From assembly GCA_934130265.1 (NCBI GenBank), contig CAKOYC010000066.1, forward strand, positions 1-6,558: 6,558 bases of DNA, given 5' to 3'. Numbering within the stretch: the first letter of the stretch is position 1; every line of letters begins with the position of its first letter. Shown here piece by piece: positions 5,938 through 6,558 of this stretch. The notes under the pieces were generated by a model. It did not search any database. It had not been told where the DNA came from and saw only the letters and a program-made list of their open reading frames with translations. The DNA is from an uncultured Bacilli bacterium (lineage in GTDB: Bacteria > Bacillota_I > Bacilli_A > RF39 > UBA660). A program made the position numbers and the translations under genes.

Positions 5938-6558
5938 TCAATTTGCAGTGACAAATGGATTAAGAGCACTTCCATCTCCCTTGGAAATAGTTACATTTTG
6001 TTTTAAATTTATAACTGGACGGACTCCATATGAATACGACACGAGATACCATGGATACAGGCTTCCTGAAGACACAACAGACCAAACATATGAACGCAAA
6101 CCATAAGAATTGAAGATGGATGGAGAAAGAGTCCAGTAATATTTTCCATTGTATAGATAATAGTTACTATTTGGTAAATAATTACCATTATAGTACGCTC
6201 TTCCTCCAGCAAAGGCCACTTCATCTGATAAGATTAAACCAATAGGATAATCTAGCTTAGCACTTGTATTTGATACTTTAAATCTATCATTTTCCTGATT
6301 ACATTTTAAACTTGGTGTATTTTTATCTTGTAAGCGGGTATAGGCTCCATACAAAGTTGTTGGTGTAGTTAAATATCCTGAACCTGAAGTTATACTTCGA
6401 TCACCGCAAAATGTTTCATCTGCTAAGTATGATATATAACTTGCAAGATTACTCTTATACCAACTATCTAGTTTTGTTTTGATTGATGAATCAGTTGTAT
6501 TTGTTTGGGCTGATAGTAAACTATTTGAACTATATGTTATAGGCTGTACTATCATTGT
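5938..6558 (-). CDS. C-terminal part of a Tyr/Ser/Asn-rich, probably surface-exposed protein (partial)
   Basis: The frame is open to the window edge (codon ACA at 6556-6558 precedes the first ATG at 6555), and no ribosome binding site can be seen, so the N terminus lies outside. The visible 206 residues resemble a C-terminal domain I recall from large gut Bacilli/Mollicutes surface or prepilin-like proteins, sometimes annotated as DUF6273-like. Using the first visible Met as residue 1, the landmarks are LDSWYKSNL (29-37), ADETFCGDRS (45-54), YGAYTRL (69-75), LKC (83-85), YPIGLILSDEVAFAGG (103-118), YYWTLSPS (139-146) and GVRPVINL (187-194). A glycine/asparagine ending follows. C50 and C85 may form a disulfide. 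The segment between WTLSP and GVRP is unusually GC-rich and uses CTG, CTC, CGT, GTG and TCG codons rare in neighbouring genes. The stop is TGA followed by TAA. I see no convincing terminator. Confidence 0.8.
   Translation of the reverse strand, partial: TMIVQPITYSSNSLLSAQTNTTDSSIKTKLDSWYKSNLASYISYLADETFCGDRSITSGSGYLTTPTTLYGAYTRLQDKNTPSLKCNQENDRFKVSNTSAKLDYPIGLILSDEVAFAGGRAYYNGNYLPNSNYYLYNGKYYWTLSPSIFNSYGLRSYVWSVVSSGSLYPWYLVSYSYGVRPVINLKQNVTISKGDGSALNPFVTAN

Noticed and set aside
6009..6224. Minus-strand open frame of 71 codons in another frame
   Set aside because: It lies wholly inside the surface-protein gene at 5938-6558, and its translation has no domain character. The frame chosen for the surface protein shows recognisable motifs to its end.
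1..6558. CRISPR repeats, insertion-sequence ends, tRNA or rRNA genes and riboswitches
   Set aside because: I found no regularly spaced repeats, no paired terminal repeats with a transposase, no tRNA-like arms, and no leader longer than about 60 bases able to hold a known riboswitch.

Overview
The window comes from an AT-rich, low-GC Gram-positive chromosome. Short hand counts give about 25-30% GC in most genes. Promoters are consensus TTGACA/TATAAT, ribosome binding sites are strong AGGAGG/AAGG types, and tryptophan is TGG with TGA as stop, so the code is standard table 11 and not the Mycoplasma code. Housekeeping genes of Bacilli type and the C-terminal surface-protein domain ending in GVRPVINL suggest an uncultured gut Bacilli/Mollicutes-related lineage. 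That placement is inference. I see no rRNA, tRNA, CRISPR array, insertion sequence or integrase.

Layout: all genes are on the minus strand except one. At the right edge (5938-6558) is the C-terminal part of a Tyr/Ser/Asn-rich, probably surface-exposed protein whose beginning lies outside the window. Leftward, six minus-strand genes form a compact block: a glyoxalase II-like metallo-beta-lactamase hydrolase (5298-5828), a 104-residue three-helix membrane protein (4940-5254), a membrane-anchored extracytoplasmic protein (4309-4938), a YqeY/GatB-tail protein (3867-4304), ribonuclease HII (3215-3823) and DNA topoisomerase I (1121-3148). The middle genes are separated by 1-43 bases. Promoters can be seen before the hydrolase, the small membrane protein and topA, and a terminator- or attenuator-like hairpin lies between yqeY and rnhB.

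To the left, topA converges on a small XRE-family regulator gene (859-1104, plus strand). The two share a strong bidirectional terminator that overlaps both stop codons. The regulator is divergent from a 225-residue single-pass membrane protein of unknown function (67-744), which ends in its own terminator at the left edge. The -35 boxes of these two divergent promoters form a near-perfect inverted repeat, which suggests a self-contained, autoregulated regulator/membrane-protein pair.

RnhB removes RNA from DNA:RNA hybrids, and TopA relaxes negative supercoils and limits R-loop formation, so their adjacency makes functional sense and is known from other Bacilli. The two uncharacterised membrane proteins upstream are translationally linked to this block, but nothing in their sequence shows a nucleic-acid role. 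No recognised defence or mobile system is present. The most interesting items are the XRE/membrane-protein pair and the locally GC-rich segment of the surface protein.
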